DNA of 64,000 nt. It comes from Marimicrobium sp913061115 (GTDB lineage: Bacteria > Pseudomonadota > Gammaproteobacteria > Pseudomonadales > Halieaceae). Of this stretch, positions 1 through 8,932 are shown one piece after another (position 1 is the stretch's first letter; each line of letters starts with the position of its first letter). Position numbers and translations under genes: made by a program. The stretch lies in assembly GCF_047729875.1 (NCBI RefSeq), contig NZ_CP159826.1:3348001-3412000 (forward strand). Direction: 5' to 3'. Under the pieces are notes generated by a model, which was not told the origin of the DNA, did no database searches, and saw nothing but the letters and a program-made list of their open reading frames with translations.

Positions 1-477
1 TAGTTCAGTAATACCGCGATCGACTAAATAGGGTATGACCATTCCACCCAGCGAGGTCCCAACTGCGGCGATGCCCAGTGCACGCCCACGCGATGCCGAA
101 AACCAACGGGCGACGACAGTCGAACCCGTTAGCGGTCCTAACAGGTTATTTGCTAAACAAATAAATACAGCAAATAATAATGAAAACTGTAATATATTTT
201 CGCTTTTTGACAGCAAAATTAAACCGAAACCGAAAGCAGCAGCACCCACTACCATTAATCCACGAATAGACCATTTGTCCGCTAGCATGCCGATTAGTGG
301 CGACACCAGTAACCCCAACCCAGTAGCCCAGGTAATGCCATACATCACTTCGGTTCGGCTTACGCCAAACTCGGCTTCAACTGGCATCACCATTAATGGG
401 AAACCATAAGTGAAAAAACCAGTGACAAAAAATTGCGCTGTAAATGCGCCCGCGACTATCAGCCAACCGTAATACAT
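1..477 (-). CDS. MFS transporter, N-terminal part (runs off window edge)
   Basis: The reverse strand encodes 159 codons of an inner-membrane major facilitator protein; the C-terminal half lies outside the window. The ATG at 475-477 is preceded by an AAAGG ribosome site about ten bases away. TM1 begins almost at once (MYYGWLIVAG). The loop 2-3 motif A appears as GMLADKWSIRG near residues 63-73, and RWFSASRGRALGIA near 124-137 is typical of the monocarboxylate/OFA type (secondary transport of small organic acids). Substrate cannot be assigned. Hydrophobic segments fit about five helices in the visible part. Confidence 0.8.
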   Translation of the reverse strand, partial: MYYGWLIVAGAFTAQFFVTGFFTYGFPLMVMPVEAEFGVSRTEVMYGITWATGLGLLVSPLIGMLADKWSIRGLMVVGAAAFGFGLILLSKSENILQFSLLFAVFICLANNLLGPLTGSTVVARWFSASRGRALGIAAVGTSLGGMVIPYLVDRGITEL

Positions 478-557
478 TTATCTATCTACCTTTTATTATA
501 ATGATGAGTCGTCAGCCTACTCGACGCATTCTGTTTTTAATTTTTATACGTGTGGCC

Positions 558-1250
558 CTAGGTGACCATGGCACGCCCCTTTTGTGCCAGAAATATTGTG
601 TGCCGACTGCCCTTCCCAGGGCGAGCCCTTACGGTCCGGGCAACAGCGTGAAACCCACTTTTTTTCAATCGAATAAGAAATAGTGGGTCCGAGGCAGCTG
701 ACCAAATAGCCAATGTACCCTCAGGACCAAGTGATCGATAAAGGGCGCTTAGTCCATCGACTGAATACAGCCAGCTGTTTTCAGAATGGGTGAGTCCCTC
801 AGGGCCATTATCCACATCCAGTAAAATCGCATCAAACGATTGGCTATTTTGGGTCAATAGTTGCGCCACATCGCCGATGTACAGTCGCGTACGCTCATCT
901 TGTAATGGCTGTCCTGCACATTCCCCCAGCGGCCCACGATTCCATTCTACGACGGCGGGTATTAACTCAGCCACGGTCACCTGTGCTGAAGGCAGAAGTG
1001 ACTTGAGTGCGGCGGCAAGTGTAAACCCCATGCCCAGACCGCCTACTAACACGCGAGCACGATCAATAGCGCCGAGGCGGGCGCAGCCGAGTTCGGCAAG
1101 CGCTTCCTCCGAACCATGCTCACGGCTATTCATCAGATCGCCCCGTATACCCGAAAGCCGGATAGAGAAGTCTTGCCCTCTCTGCGACAATTTGAGTTGC
1201 CCGCCGTTATTGGGTATGTCTGCAGTGCCTAGAACGGCCCACTGATTCAT
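558..1250 (-). CDS. Spermidine-synthase-fold methyltransferase-like protein
   Basis: A 230-residue soluble protein with the Rossmann core of the spermidine/spermine synthase family. The glycine-rich nucleotide loop GGLGMGF is at about residues 70-76, the acidic end of strand 2 at E95, and an ILLDVDNGPEG segment at about 142-152 matches the synthase D-rich region. Upstream in-frame starts extend to 1397, but the ATG at 1248-1250 (MNQWAVLG) fits where homology appears to start. No S-adenosylmethionine decarboxylase lies nearby, so true polyamine synthesis is uncertain; many short orphan members have no known substrate. It ends about 80 bases from the MFS gene on the same strand. Confidence 0.7.
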   Translation of the reverse strand: MNQWAVLGTADIPNNGGQLKLSQRGQDFSIRLSGIRGDLMNSREHGSEEALAELGCARLGAIDRARVLVGGLGMGFTLAAALKSLLPSAQVTVAELIPAVVEWNRGPLGECAGQPLQDERTRLYIGDVAQLLTQNSQSFDAILLDVDNGPEGLTHSENSWLYSVDGLSALYRSLGPEGTLAIWSAASDPLFLIRLKKSGFHAVARTVRARPGKGSRHTIFLAQKGRAMVT

Positions 1251-1704
1251 GCGGTCTCGCTGACTTTTGTTAATTAATGAGTAGTGAATTTTACCATGAA
1301 TTGGCAAAAAGGAAATTGACCGAGGGCCACGTATCAAGACCGGACGGTGATAGCTTCCTATGCGGACTTGGAAGCTCTCTAGATTTACCAACCCCAAGCC
1401 GATTGTCGGTCATACTGGCGGCCAGTAACGCTATCACGCTTCCTGTAGCGCGAGGGGCTTGACCAGCGCAGTCGAGTGCCCGACAAACCAAATGACGCGG
1501 TCGGTGGCACCCGGCTGACAGCGAGGACCGTCCGGGGTAATACCGCTTTGCAGCCCCCACCCATGATTTGTCGCTCAAGACACGCGGCCTAGTCAAAGGG
1601 CGTTCCTGGAAAACGTAAATTGCCACATTTCCATCATTTATTAGCTTGCGTTGGCGGCCAAGATGAGCTGCAATGATGGCAAATAATTAAACCGGAGCAG
1701 AATC
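1251..1704. other. Intergenic region upstream of TonB receptor
   Basis: About 450 bases between the reverse spermidine-synthase-like gene and the forward receptor. Several short open frames occur on both strands, but none has a convincing ribosome site or recognisable protein. The distal end carries a GGAG ribosome site (CCGGAGCAGAATC) before the receptor ATG at 1705. No clear promoter boxes or repeats were picked out. Confidence 0.4.
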
Positions 1705-4281
1705 ATGTCTACACTGTTTAAAAGTACCCCGATTATCGCAGCGCTAGCACTGGCGACAGCCAGCCAGTTGGCAAGCGCCCAGCAGCTAGAAGAAGTCATC
1801 GTTACCGCGCAAAAGAAGGTTGAAAGCCTGCAGGACGTCCCTATTTCGGTCGTCGCGATGCAGGGTGAACAAATTCAGCAAGCGGGCATCCAAAATATGA
1901 TGCAGCTGTCTGATTACGTGCCCAACCTGCATATCGCCATCGCCCCGGTAAACACCAACATCTATATGCGTGGCGTAGGCTCTGGCAATAATCAGGGCTT
2001 TGAACAATCGGTAGGTATGTATGTCGATGGCATCTATATGGGACGCGGTCGTCAGTATCGTAACGCCTTCTTGGATTTAGAGCGTGTGGAAGTCCTTCGC
2101 GGCCCGCAGGGCACCTTGTTTGGCCGCAATACGGTGGCCGGTGCCGTCAGTGTTATCACCGCCTCGCCCGTTATAGGTGAGGAGCTCAATGGCGCGATCT
2201 CCGTAGCCGCCGAGAGCAACAACGGGTTTATCACCGAAGGCTACATTGGCAGCGACATCACTGATACGCTGGCAGCGCGCTTTGCCTTTAAATATCGTGA
2301 AACCGATGGCTGGGTCGATAACAAGTACCTGAACGAAGACGAACCTAATCTTGAGGACACGACCTACCGCCTCACCACTGTGTGGCAGCCCACTGACGAA
2401 CTCGACGTCAATTTTAAATACGGCCACTCTGACGAAAAGCGCACAGGCTCTACCGCTGCAACCTGGTTATATCTGACGCCAGCCCAGCGGGATGAATATG
2501 TGCCTAATCGCGGTCCGTTTGCCATCGCTGCTTACTCCTTAAACGATGAGAACTTTCCGGAACTCGCTGTGGAGGCAGGCCAGGACTTCACTGCTTACCG
2601 AGATAATAATTACGGCAGCCTGGATTACGTTGGCCTAGGCCGCAACCCCGACGGGGATAAAGGTGATGTCAATAACGTCGCCATGGCGATTAACTACGAC
2701 CTCGACGGTTATATGATTACCTCGATAAGCGGTTATACGGATTATCATGTCACCAGCGGCGCAGACGTTGACTGGCTACCGCTGCGTTTCATTGCTCGCG
2801 ACGACGACGAGAAGTTTGATCAGTGGAGCCAGGAATTGCGCGTACAGTCTCCCGGCGGAGACTTTATAGACTACACCGCCGGGCTGTATTACGACACCAG
2901 CACGCTCGATAACAGTCGCTTGGTTCCGGTAGACGGTTCTTTTCAGGGCCTGTTCGGCTCGATTCCAACCTGCTTGCTTGTCACCACTTTACCGTGCGTT
3001 CCAATCGGAACGCTTTTGGGCGCCGAGTCTCTGGTTGGCGTGGTGACGGATCCTCTTTTAGTGGGCTATACCAGCAATCAGCTCGGCCGTAATCACAGGT
3101 ATATATTGGACTCAGAGTCTTATGCGGCGTTCGCACAGGGTATGATTAACATCACCGATGAAATCACTCTGACGCTGGGCTTGCGCTATACCAAGGAAAC
3201 AAAAGACGTACAGAGCACCCAGTTCCTAGTGGACGATAACAGTGGTTACGACGCCCCGAGCGATAGTTTCTATCTAGCACAAATTCAGGCTACACAATTC
3301 AACACCTACGCCTATGACTACAAGCAAAACAGAGAAACCGAGGATTGGATTCCGTCAGCTGTTCTGCAGTGGAACTACTCCGATGACAGCATGCTCTATG
3401 CCAGCTTTTCGCAGGGCTTTAAAAGTGGCGGATTTACCGGCGCGGACGATGGACAGCCCGACAACTTGCCTGTCGGCGGGTTCCCTTGTGCCAATGGGAA
3501 TGTCCCAGTGCAGCCTGCGGACGCCACCCTTGATGTTTCGACCTGCTACGATCCGACACAACCCAGTGACGACTTTCAGTTTGAGGATGAAACTGTGGAT
3601 GCCTTCGAAATCGGTGGCAAGCACCGATTGCTAGACGGCGCTATGACCCTCAACTGGGCCGCCTTCTACAGTAAGTATGACAACCTGCAAACGGCAATCT
3701 TTAAGGGTGTTGGATTCGGCGTAACCAACGCCGGTTCTGTCGACATTCAAGGTATTGAGATTGAATCACGCTGGGCCGCTACCGACAATCTGACACTGGG
3801 TGCGAACCTTGCTTACTTGGATGCCACCTATGGCGAGTTCAAAGAAGCGCCTTGCACCGCGATACAACTCGATGCGAATCCACAGTGTGGCGTTGACGGC
3901 CCCACCAATGTGTTGAACACGTTCAACGATCTGGATGGCGAAAACACGCTGTACGCTTCGGATTACAGCGCCTCAGTGACGTGGGACTTTGTCTACCCGC
4001 TAAGTAGTATGGATGCGTTCGTCAGTGGCGAAGCCAATTATCGGAGTAAGTTTTTCTCCAACGGAGACAACGATCCCTTTGACCAGATCGACAGTTTTAC
4101 CAAGGTGAACCTGCGTGTGGGTGTGCGGACAGAAAGCTGGGAGCTGACCGCTTACTCTCGCAACGTGTTTGATGAGGCCGCCCTATCACAGAGCTTCGAT
4201 GTACCGGTGCTGTCTGGTTCACACGCGCACGTGATGGACGAAGGACGAGTTTTAGGTTTACGCGCAGCTTACATGTTCTAG
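1705..4281 (+). CDS. TonB-dependent outer-membrane receptor
   Basis: An 858-residue receptor for active uptake across the outer membrane. It has a signal peptide of about 25 residues (cleavage after ASA), a TonB-box-like EEVIVTA at 29-35, a plug domain to about residue 155 with the LRGPQGTLFGRN motif, then a long beta-barrel ending in an aromatic residue (AAYMF). Such proteins take up siderophores, vitamins, oligosaccharides or hydrophobic compounds. The IQQAGIQ and GVGSGNNQ plug style matches the large proliferated receptor group of marine gammaproteobacteria. It stands alone, with no FecA-type N-terminal signalling domain, and two inverted repeats follow the stop. Substrate is unknown. Confidence 0.92.
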   Translation: MSTLFKSTPIIAALALATASQLASAQQLEEVIVTAQKKVESLQDVPISVVAMQGEQIQQAGIQNMMQLSDYVPNLHIAIAPVNTNIYMRGVGSGNNQGFEQSVGMYVDGIYMGRGRQYRNAFLDLERVEVLRGPQGTLFGRNTVAGAVSVITASPVIGEELNGAISVAAESNNGFITEGYIGSDITDTLAARFAFKYRETDGWVDNKYLNEDEPNLEDTTYRLTTVWQPTDELDVNFKYGHSDEKRTGSTAATWLYLTPAQRDEYVPNRGPFAIAAYSLNDENFPELAVEAGQDFTAYRDNNYGSLDYVGLGRNPDGDKGDVNNVAMAINYDLDGYMITSISGYTDYHVTSGADVDWLPLRFIARDDDEKFDQWSQELRVQSPGGDFIDYTAGLYYDTSTLDNSRLVPVDGSFQGLFGSIPTCLLVTTLPCVPIGTLLGAESLVGVVTDPLLVGYTSNQLGRNHRYILDSESYAAFAQGMINITDEITLTLGLRYTKETKDVQSTQFLVDDNSGYDAPSDSFYLAQIQATQFNTYAYDYKQNRETEDWIPSAVLQWNYSDDSMLYASFSQGFKSGGFTGADDGQPDNLPVGGFPCANGNVPVQPADATLDVSTCYDPTQPSDDFQFEDETVDAFEIGGKHRLLDGAMTLNWAAFYSKYDNLQTAIFKGVGFGVTNAGSVDIQGIEIESRWAATDNLTLGANLAYLDATYGEFKEAPCTAIQLDANPQCGVDGPTNVLNTFNDLDGENTLYASDYSASVTWDFVYPLSSMDAFVSGEANYRSKFFSNGDNDPFDQIDSFTKVNLRVGVRTESWELTAYSRNVFDEAALSQSFDVPVLSGSHAHVMDEGRVLGLRAAYMF

Positions 4282-4328
4282 GTAATAGCCTCGCGAAGTA
4301 TTCGTGAAGTGAAGGGCGTGTTGCGAGT

Positions 4329-4358
4329 AGATTCTTTTCGATGTCCATAAAAGAATCT
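4329..4358. repeat. Inverted repeat downstream of TonB receptor
   Basis: A perfect 10-base inverted repeat: AGATTCTTTT (4329-4338) and AAAAGAATCT (4349-4358) around a 10-base loop. It could form a stem in the receptor transcript about 50 bases past the stop and may stabilise the 3' end or help termination. No T-tract follows. Confidence 0.55.
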
Positions 4359-4424
4359 GAGAATCTCGCACCACCCCTGTCTAGCGATCACTATCTAAAG
4401 ACCACCCCTAAACATCATCCCCTA

Positions 4425-4460
4425 AAGAATGGACTTCACCGTCCATTCTTCCTGTTTTTT
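4425..4460 (+). terminator. Rho-independent terminator of TonB receptor
   Basis: A perfect 10-base stem, AAGAATGGAC (4425-4434) and GTCCATTCTT (4441-4450), with a 6-base loop, followed by CCTGTTTTTT. It lies between the convergent receptor gene and the reductase gene ending at 4466. The T-run suits forward-strand termination; the stem could also act on the reverse transcript. Confidence 0.75.
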
Positions 4461-4465
4461 CAGCA

Positions 4466-5500
4466 CTATTTAGCCGTGTAATATCCCCTAATCAGCGGCA
4501 GGTCGGCGTACGTTCGAATGCCTGCATTCGCGTTGCATACGGCTGAAATAGCATTCACTACCGGCATAGCGGTGACCACGTTGGCCAGATCAGCGGGGCG
4601 ACCTCCTTGCATTTGAGCTTTGGACGGTGCGAATTTCACCCGCGTGTGGATACCAGGATCACCTTGTACTTCCATCGTGTAACCGTGACTTACCGGCCAA
4701 TCGGGCTGCAGTCCCTTGCCAGCATTCCACACCACTTCCAATTCAATCACCGCTTCTTGATCTACCATGCCGGTCCACACACATTTTTGTCCGGCGATGG
4801 TACCCGCAGGGATCGAGTAGCCGTGAAATTCTCTATCATCTGTGGCAGTTGCTGACTCATAGTCAAAACGGATCTCAGTGATTGGAATGTGCAGCAGGTC
4901 AGCAATTAAATCGATGCACTCAGCATAGGTTCCCAACACACTCTCATTGGTCGCACGCCACTTCTCCTCTGGCGGCTGCCCCCAACCCAGGTTGGCGTAA
5001 TTGGCGATCGCTTCATAGTGTGTTAAATCCACCGATTCCAAAAAACGTATCTTGGTGAAGCCATAACTCGCCGATGCCATCAGCGCAGCGACAAAATTGG
5101 CAAAGCCCGGAAATATTCCAGACCCAAACAAACTGACCCCGCCTTCTTCGGCGGCCTTAATCAGGCGACCCTGAACCTCTGGGCCCCAAGAGCGAGCATT
5201 AATAAAATAGCTGGAGACCACATTTTTACCGGCGAGCAGGATGCGCTCAACCTCATCGATGTCAGGAAAGGTTGGCATATAGCAAACACAATCCGCATCC
5301 ATTGCCAGCAAATGCTCTATGTCGCCGGTGGCGATCACGCCGGTGGGATCAATGCCACACAGTTCACCGACATCCTTGCCGGCCTTGTCCTTGCTCCACG
5401 CGTAACAACCGACGAGCTCTAACTCGGGGTGTCGCATAATGCCTTTGACAGCTTCGCGGCCAACGTGTCCGGTTGTCCACTGAATCACTTTATAAGTCAT
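4466..5500 (-). CDS. DapB-like NAD(P)-dependent reductase (2,4-diaminopentanoate dehydrogenase family)
   Basis: A 344-residue oxidoreductase of the dihydrodipicolinate-reductase-like superfamily. The N-terminal Rossmann motif is TGHVGREAVKG (about 10-20), and the middle and C-terminal parts show the family's long substrate domain (GIFPGFAN, WGQPPEE, GYTMEVQGDPG). Characterised relatives are 2,4-diaminopentanoate dehydrogenases, but most proteobacterial members are uncharacterised and often sit in lipid-catabolism neighbourhoods. The ATG at 5498-5500 overlaps the stop of the upstream membrane-protein gene (ATGA), so the two are probably translationally coupled. An AAGGAT ribosome site sits about nine bases upstream. 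Confidence 0.75.
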   Translation of the reverse strand: MTYKVIQWTTGHVGREAVKGIMRHPELELVGCYAWSKDKAGKDVGELCGIDPTGVIATGDIEHLLAMDADCVCYMPTFPDIDEVERILLAGKNVVSSYFINARSWGPEVQGRLIKAAEEGGVSLFGSGIFPGFANFVAALMASASYGFTKIRFLESVDLTHYEAIANYANLGWGQPPEEKWRATNESVLGTYAECIDLIADLLHIPITEIRFDYESATATDDREFHGYSIPAGTIAGQKCVWTGMVDQEAVIELEVVWNAGKGLQPDWPVSHGYTMEVQGDPGIHTRVKFAPSKAQMQGGRPADLANVVTAMPVVNAISAVCNANAGIRTYADLPLIRGYYTAK

Positions 5501-6027
5501 AACTGTAAATCCTTGCTAAGCAGTACGCGGCATCCCAGCGCGATTGGCGCGATCAGCCACGGAAGATTAAAAACTAAATAGTAACCCAAGTTGGGGGGCG
5601 GGTGATCGCCCAAAAATGTTTGTACAAAGTAAAAAAACATATTCGTCGTCCCCGCGCCCGCATAGATAAGACCGACGGGCACAAGCCAGGGGCGTTGACG
5701 AATCAATCCAACAACGACAAATAGCAGTATGGGCGCCTAAAAGAAGCCGTCAAACAATGTCGCCGCAATCAGGTTCGGCGGCGGATTGAGATGCGCCGGT
5801 TCCTCGGCGACGGCCCAGCCATGAAGTGCACGCAACGGTGGCCACGGACTGTCCGCTGACACCGGAACGCCCAGTCCCTCGGGCAGGCTAAAAAGAAATC
5901 CGTAGAGTATTGAGATTGAAAAGAACGCTAAGAAAAGTAGGTCAATGGGTCGCCTGATGATGGCTTTTTTGGGGGTGACACTGGAACCCGTTTCAGCAGC
6001 TAGCGTTTCAAAAACACGAAAATTCAT
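5497..6027 (-). pseudogene. EXPERA-domain (emopamil-binding-type) membrane protein interrupted by in-frame TAG
   Basis: Two open segments (residues 1-96 from 6027, then 98-176 ending at 5497) share one frame and are separated only by TAG at 5737-5739. The joined protein has about four membrane helices. Its second half matches the EXPERA pattern from memory: FDGFF-stop-APILLFVVVG aligns with the CLWGPL segment of EBP, and YYLVFNLPWLIAP aligns with the last helix. EBP has Trp at the stop position, so a single TGG-to-TAG change explains the break. A near-perfect AGGAGG ribosome site precedes the ATG at 6025-6027. Eukaryotic EXPERA proteins include sterol isomerase and TMEM97; the bacterial role is unknown. 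It may be a sequencing error, a recent pseudogene or suppressed amber. Confidence 0.65.
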
Positions 6028-6180
6028 ATCATCCTCCTTCTCAAAGCACAGATCGCAGCGAAGCTTAGCTAAAACAGTATCAATCTCATGCCGCTAGCTC
6101 AACTAACGATGACAGGTAAGTCACTTGCCAGTAACATGGTGGCACATTAATAATAACATCACCTAACAGAGCAACTCGCC

Positions 6181-7803
6181 ATGTTATCCATCGCATTAAT
6201 CGTTATCGCAGTGTTATTTCTTGCGCCGCCATTGCTGTTTCTGGTCTGCCTTAAAGTGGCTCCTCGCCCGCTATTGCAGTGGGTAGATAATCGAGCCTAT
6301 AAGGCACTGGATGTCGACGCCTATAACCGCAATAGCCCCTATAACGCCCCAGGATTCAAGCCTGTACATACCCTTTGTAGCAACGCTGTACTGCAAGTGT
6401 CAGGCAAGATTCCTGACGATCTAGAGGGCGTATACCTGCGCAACGGCACCAATCTGCAGTTTGAGCAGACCAATGGCCGCTATCACATGTTTAATGGAGC
6501 CGGTATGTTGCACCAAGTCCAGATTAAAGGGGGCAAAGCGAGCTACTCGAATACGTACGTCAAGACCCCACGCTATCAAATAGAGGATGCTATGGGTCAA
6601 GACCAGTATCTGCATTTCGGCGACCTGGCCGGCGGTGGCAAGGCAGGGCTGGTTAGGATGGCTGTTGCTGCATTGAAGCAGCGGTCTGGTGTGCTGCCAG
6701 CTTTGGAGGTGCTCGAGAGCGGGTCATCCACGACCGCCGTTCAGTACCATCACAGCAAGCTTTATTGCTTGCAGGAGACCGGATACCCCTTCGCACTCAA
6801 CACGCGTTTAGAAAACGGCTATTTGATACTGGATGGCGAAGGCGAGTGGGATAACTTTAGCGGTAAACTTGATGGCCCTTTTACCGCACACCCCAAAATC
6901 GATCCAGTGACGGGCGACTGGTACACCTTCAGCACACAGTTCAGCAGCGGTCGGCTGTATCACTCTGTGGTGAGGCAGGGCAAGTTGGTGCAACACAGTG
7001 TCATCGACCAACAAAAACCGGCATTAGCTTTTCTACATGACTATTATCTGACAGAGCACTATTTGGTGTTCCCTGATCTGTCCTTAAGATTCAATCCAAA
7101 AGACATGTTCGGGCCCGAGAAGAGCCCCATGGTATTTGACGCCGATTACAAAATGCGCTGGGGTATTATAAAGCGCGATCATCAACCGGGCGACCCTGTT
7201 AGGTGGTTTACGACAGAGCAGCCCGGGCACCTCTGGCACGTGGTCAACGGCTGGGAAGAAACCCGTGACGACGGCGGTACCGATATCGTATTGTTCGCGC
7301 CCGTCTTTCGCAGCTATCCGTCGAATCTGCCCATTCACAATCCCCAAGAGCCGCATGCCAAATTCAATAAATGGCGCCTCAATCTTGACAGCGGCCAGGT
7401 CACCGAAGATCGAGTGTTACTGGATCATTTTTATGAGCGTCCCAGCTTTAATACGGCCTATATTGGGAGGCAAAATCGTTACGCTTATCTCCTCGACGAG
7501 GAAAAGGAAGGCATGATGGCCAGGGGAGTGCTGAAGTACGACATGGTCGACGAGCGGGAAGTCGCCTACTTCGATTATGGCGAATTTTACGGCGGTGAGG
7601 CTCTGTTCGTGCCGCGCATGAATGCTTCAGGTGAAGACGACGGCTATCTGTTGGAATTACTGATGATGGCAGACCGTGCCGAACTACTGATTATTGATGC
7701 CGCCACTATGCAAGAAATGGCCCGCCTGCATCTGCCCCAACGCGTGCCATTTGGCGTACATTCTTGCTGGCTTAATCAAGAAAAGGTGGCGAGTCTGGCC
7801 TGA
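6181..7803 (+). CDS. Carotenoid cleavage oxygenase family protein (RPE65/NinaB-type), membrane-anchored
   Basis: A 540-residue non-heme iron dioxygenase that would cleave an alkene bond in a carotenoid, apocarotenoid or stilbene. The family's seven-bladed propeller is recognisable by YLRNGTN (85-91), HMFNGAGMLH (102-111) and the Fe(II) ligands H237 (TAHPKIDP), H286 (FLHDYYLTE), H353 (LWHVVNGWEE) and H527 (FGVHSCW). The first 25 residues form a hydrophobic helix not needed for catalysis, suggesting inner-membrane anchoring or an uncleaved signal. It converges with an RDH-like SDR, leaving only four bases between stops. Substrate cannot be told from sequence. Confidence 0.88.
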   Translation: MLSIALIVIAVLFLAPPLLFLVCLKVAPRPLLQWVDNRAYKALDVDAYNRNSPYNAPGFKPVHTLCSNAVLQVSGKIPDDLEGVYLRNGTNLQFEQTNGRYHMFNGAGMLHQVQIKGGKASYSNTYVKTPRYQIEDAMGQDQYLHFGDLAGGGKAGLVRMAVAALKQRSGVLPALEVLESGSSTTAVQYHHSKLYCLQETGYPFALNTRLENGYLILDGEGEWDNFSGKLDGPFTAHPKIDPVTGDWYTFSTQFSSGRLYHSVVRQGKLVQHSVIDQQKPALAFLHDYYLTEHYLVFPDLSLRFNPKDMFGPEKSPMVFDADYKMRWGIIKRDHQPGDPVRWFTTEQPGHLWHVVNGWEETRDDGGTDIVLFAPVFRSYPSNLPIHNPQEPHAKFNKWRLNLDSGQVTEDRVLLDHFYERPSFNTAYIGRQNRYAYLLDEEKEGMMARGVLKYDMVDEREVAYFDYGEFYGGEALFVPRMNASGEDDGYLLELLMMADRAELLIIDAATMQEMARLHLPQRVPFGVHSCWLNQEKVASLA

Positions 7804-7807
7804 TGGT

Positions 7808-8710
7808 CTAACGCTCTTTCAGCCACTGCTCAGACAACTCCCACAGGCGTCTACCCGCCACCTCGTTCGCTGTTTCTGCGCTGGGCTTTGCTCTGGCGCA
7901 ATGCGAAAAATAGTGTCCGCCTAGCTCATGGCGCTCTCCCCATGTCGCACAGAATACTGACGTTGCAGCGCCTTGATTAGCCGTTTTAGTAAAAGGACGC
8001 ACCAGTCGCATAGCCAGTCTAACCAGCGCTGAATCACGGCCTATATCCGTGGTAACCATGGTGCCTGGGTGCAGATAACACGCAGTAAGGCCTTGATCAG
8101 CGAAGCGGCGATGCAACTCAACGGCCATTAAGGCATTACAAAGCTTTGCCTGACCATAGGCTTTCATGGTGCTGAACTTATCCTTAGGATAAGGCAGTGC
8201 AGCAAAGTTAAGGCGCGACGGTGTGCGGTGAGACTCACTGGATACCATCACCACGCGGGGTGCAGGTGCCGTTAATAATTCGGGCAATAGTGTTTTTACC
8301 AGCAAAAAGTGACCGACATGGCATACGCCTACAGTCTGCTCAAAACCGTCGCGGGTCTCCCCATACTCCGGTGCTACCAAGCCCGCGTTGCAGATGATGG
8401 TGTCTATTTTTCGTCGCGATAACTGCCTACAGAAATCACTGACACTGTCTAGGGAAGCGAGATCCATTACGGCGACTTCTACCGAGCTTTGAGGGTGTGC
8501 TTGCAGCAGCCGCTGAAGCGTGGACGCGGCTTTTTCGGTACTGCGGCAGGTGGCTATGACCGTGGCGCCGGCAGCCGCCAGAGAGCGCGCGGTTTCATAA
8601 CCGATACCGGTATTGGCGCCGGTAACAATAATGACCTGCCCGCTAAGGTTCTGGTCACGCAACACGTCATCGGCGGAGCTGCGATGGTTAAAAGACGGTA
8701 CGTCGGACAT
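7808..8710 (-). CDS. Short-chain dehydrogenase, retinol-dehydrogenase/WWOX-like
   Basis: A 300-residue classical SDR. It has the cofactor motif TGANTGIG (30-37), an R at the end of strand 2 (TCRS) favouring NADP, a CNAG motif near 107-110, a catalytic Ser near 157, and Y185/K189 (YGQAKLCNA). Overall style (C-terminal extension, HPGTMVTTDIGR) resembles the eukaryote-like retinol dehydrogenase group, which oxidises or reduces lipophilic alcohols or aldehydes. It converges on the carotenoid oxygenase, whose aldehyde products would suit such an enzyme; that link is inference. A GAGGAT ribosome site sits about nine bases before the ATG. Confidence 0.8.
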   Translation of the reverse strand: MSDVPSFNHRSSADDVLRDQNLSGQVIIVTGANTGIGYETARSLAAAGATVIATCRSTEKAASTLQRLLQAHPQSSVEVAVMDLASLDSVSDFCRQLSRRKIDTIICNAGLVAPEYGETRDGFEQTVGVCHVGHFLLVKTLLPELLTAPAPRVVMVSSESHRTPSRLNFAALPYPKDKFSTMKAYGQAKLCNALMAVELHRRFADQGLTACYLHPGTMVTTDIGRDSALVRLAMRLVRPFTKTANQGAATSVFCATWGERHELGGHYFSHCARAKPSAETANEVAGRRLWELSEQWLKER

Positions 8711-8886
8711 AGGGGTAAATCCTCACAAGGTTGCAGAATCTTAGCAGGCACGAATCAAAAGTGCTCTTATTCCATCCGACGCTCCACTGACGTTGCGTCT
8801 ATCGCAGAAAAGGCAACGTCGCGGATGATATCGAGAGCGTATTGGGGTGTCTTATTGGCACCCATTGATCGGTGCTAGCCAATAAA

Positions 8887-8898
8887 GTGTTGTAACAC
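8887..8898. promoter_or_regulatory. Palindromic operator candidate 1 (TetR region)
   Basis: GTGTT-GT-AACAC, a perfect 5-base inverted repeat with a 2-base centre, in the divergent spacer between the SDR and TetR genes. The same GTGTT/AACAC half-sites recur about 45 bases downstream, as expected for a TetR-type dimer operator. Confidence 0.45.
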
Positions 8899-8932
8899 AT
8901 CCCGGTTCGATGTAGCGTACGCAATCAAATAT

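Noticed and set aside
790..1245. 151-residue forward frame
   Set aside because: Antisense shadow of the spermidine-synthase-like gene, with Ser/Pro-rich composition typical of reverse frames.
1291..1626. 111-residue reverse frame upstream of the TonB receptor
   Set aside because: No ribosome site, biased Arg/Pro/Ser composition and no recognisable motif; looks like random open frame in intergenic DNA.
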